In this document: piece after piece, positions 40,020 through 41,669 of the stretch
How the letters are laid out: every line of letters starts with the position of its first letter
Numbering within the stretch: position 1 is the stretch's first letter
Assembly: GCA_003427395.1 (NCBI GenBank)
Contig: BFEA01001147.1
Span: 123,864-165,532, forward strand
DNA length: 41,669 nt
Source of the DNA: Chara braunii
Lineage: Eukaryota; Streptophyta; Charophyceae; Charales; Characeae
Direction: 5' to 3'
Program-made: the position numbers and the translations under genes
The notes under the pieces: generated by a model
Told to the model about the DNA's origin: nothing
The model's database searches: none
The model's input: only the letters and a program-made list of their open reading frames with translations

Positions 40020-41669
40020 CATGACACAGAAGGGAGAGATGGCGGGTCCTTCCAGAACAACTCCCGGAAGAGAAGGGCAAAAGAAGACGCAACTGGTAAC
40101 TAAGGATTCCCATGGGATGCCCATTTACAAGAAAGGGGACAATCTGAGGATTTTCCTTAGGGAAATTGATGAGAGAGTGGAGTACTCGGACCATGCTTGA
40201 ACAAGTGGGAGGGCTGGGAGAGTGCAACGAGGTGATAAATGAGATTGCCTTAGGTTGTCTGGGATGGATGGATTTCAAAGCTAAAATATGGGCGAGATAT
40301 GGGGACCTGACAAGGGATGAAATCGAGGATGATATCATCTTTGATGACACCAATTTGGAGGATTTTGAGGACAGCATCCGCCTTTGCTCAGAAAAAAGAA
40401 GGTGGGGTGAAAGGAAGATGTTGGAGCAGGTGATGAGGAGGATAGCACCAAGGGAGTATCAGGCAGTGAAAAAGATCAAGGAAGAGTCAGATATTTCGGG
40501 GAGCTTCCTTGTCAAGATGAGAAAGGCCTATCTCTGGGAGGTACGGAGACAGAAAAAGAAACAACTTCTTCAGGAGCAGGGATTGTGGATTGGCAAAAGA
40601 AGAGATAGGATGGAAAAAAGAGTTCATAAGGGGGATGAGGGAAATATTACGACTCCTCAACAGGAGAATGAGAAGGGTAGAACTCAAGGAGGAGATGACA
40701 TAAGGAAAGAGGACGTGACACAAGGGAAGGAACATGGCGATAAGGAAGAAGAAGGGCGGGGCAAGACTGAAGAAGTAAAAAAGGGAAACAAGAAGGTGAA
40801 GGAAAGAAAAGGAGAGGAGAAGGACAATTAGAAGGTTGAAGAAGCAGGGTCATCAGGGACTGCTGAAATGCCCACTTCCACTGAACCACCAGAAGAACAA
40901 GGCCCAAGAAGGTGGACAGAGGAGGAAAGACAGAGGAGAGAAGAAGAAAACAAGGAATGGAGGGATCGAACTGTGGCTTTACTAAGAGAAAAGGAGTTGC
41001 CTCTCGACCCACCCTGGAGCCTGAAACTGGAAAGAGTATTACTCTCTGAGACCGTAGTCAGTTCTAAACTCGCGACTGATATGAACAGACTGTTCCGATT
41101 ACATGAATTGCTCAGTGAAGATTATGAGTGGCTCCTTGAGGGGGAAGCAGAAGTGGCAAATAAATTGGGAAGAATGGAGGAGGAAAGAAGAAGAGAAATG
41201 AAAGTCCCCATTCAGGAACTCCAGGAAAGGATAAGGGAGAAAACAGAGTTGTTCACTCAGGGGGTAGCAAGCCATGTCCCTGAAAAACTGAAAGAGATTC
41301 AGAGGTTGAGAGCAAGGGAGGAAAGGAGGGACATGCAGTGGACAAAAGTGGAGAAAAAGATCGAAAGTTTGAAGGCAGAAATGGAAAAGGCAAAGATTGA
41401 ACAAGGGAAGCTAGAGGTGAAAGTGGAGGCGCTAAGCATTGCTCTTGACAACAAGAGTAAAGAGGCAGAGACGGAAAAAATGGCGAAAAGGGAAGTTGGA
41501 AATAAAAGTTGGTAAGTTGGAGGCAAAGGTCAGTGAACAGGGAAAGGTAATTGAAGAAAGCAAGAAGAAGCTGGAAAATGAGAAGTGAGAGAAGGTGGAA
41601 GAGGCCTTGCAACAGTCAGAAGAGGATATTCAGGAGAAGATTGAAGTGGAGGATGCTAGGAAGACTGAG
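40020..41669 (+). CDS. Second gag-like, coiled-coil frame after integrase, cut by window end
   Basis: Starts probably at ATG 40,020, only about 60 bases after the integrase stop. Residues 30-150 resemble a retrotransposon capsid: YKKGDNLRIFLREID, GLGECNEVI, GWMDFKAKIWARYG, and a helix before YLWEVRR. Then follows a Lys/Glu-rich tail (40,600-40,860) and a long predicted coiled coil (from about 40,910; EELQERIREKTELF-like heptads). Defects: frameshift near 40,195, TAG at 40,829-40,831, a frame change near 41,500 and TGA 41,586-41,588. Either a second Gag carried downstream of pol by element B, or the gag of a second copy joined to it. Confidence 0.6.

Noticed and set aside
32960-40831. Alternative genetic code (TAA/TAG read as Gln, TGA as Trp).
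   Set aside because: Some stops replace other residues (TAG for Trp at 37,676; TGA for probable Arg at 34,061), and frameshifts and lost catalytic residues show decay. Deamination explains all of them without a new code.

Overview
This is eukaryotic, repeat-dominated intergenic DNA. Signs are dense microsatellites, long terminal repeat (LTR) retrotransposon relics with a tRNA-Asp-type primer binding site as in many plant Ty3/Gypsy elements, nested insertions, a 262-base N gap and many isolated N calls. No ribosome binding sites, operons or other bacterial traits are visible. My best guess for the host is a green plant or charophyte alga (Chara-like genomes look like this), but that is inference from style and not proof. 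I see no intact host gene.

Left part (1-12,320): simple repeats and one copy of a dispersed repeat family (R1), then an old LTR retrotransposon on the + strand (5' LTR about 1,140-3,625, primer binding site 3,628-3,645, gag relic from 4,254). Its decayed interior runs up to a second LTR copy of the same family in the opposite orientation (8,093 to about 12,320). These LTRs carry a long series of imperfect hairpins with a shared CCCGGG/CACGGG apex.

Middle part (12,320-27,650): no confirmed gene. It holds a CAACA-rich minisatellite at two loci, two tRNA-like promoter remnants, (GT)n arrays repeatedly attached to a conserved core, a compact foldable segment at 17,102-17,194, a family of about 70-base foldback units (two at 18.4-18.7 kb, three in tandem at 21.2-21.6 kb with 168-169 base spacing), further R1 copies with (AAT)n edges, GC-rich and G-quadruplex-prone islands beside A-tracts, and a diverged 201-base tandem repeat. 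Inside this part, 19,106-19,408 encodes a clear but divergent histone H3 fold, broken or spliced at its 5' side. Nearby (19,710-20,646) lie acidic and basic low-complexity frames that may be exons of an unrecognised gene.

Right part (27,648-41,669): a minus-strand gag-type relic; a minus-strand fragment of the first LTR family (gag start, primer binding site, 3' two kilobases of the LTR); then a long plus-strand Ty3/Gypsy relic (element B, 31,990-39,961). Its order is: unknown N-terminal domain, capsid, CCHC zinc knuckle, protease (DTG), reverse transcriptase (YVDD), RNase H, integrase (zinc domain, catalytic core with D-x35-E spacing, GPF module). Integrase is followed at once by a further gag-like, coiled-coil frame (40,020 to the window end). 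Element B is dead: about twenty premature stops, several frameshifts, altered catalytic residues in RNase H and integrase, and a 411-base transposon with 8-base target duplication inside its reverse transcriptase. Nearly all premature stops can be explained by C-to-T or G-to-A transitions, the pattern expected from deamination of methylated, silenced DNA.
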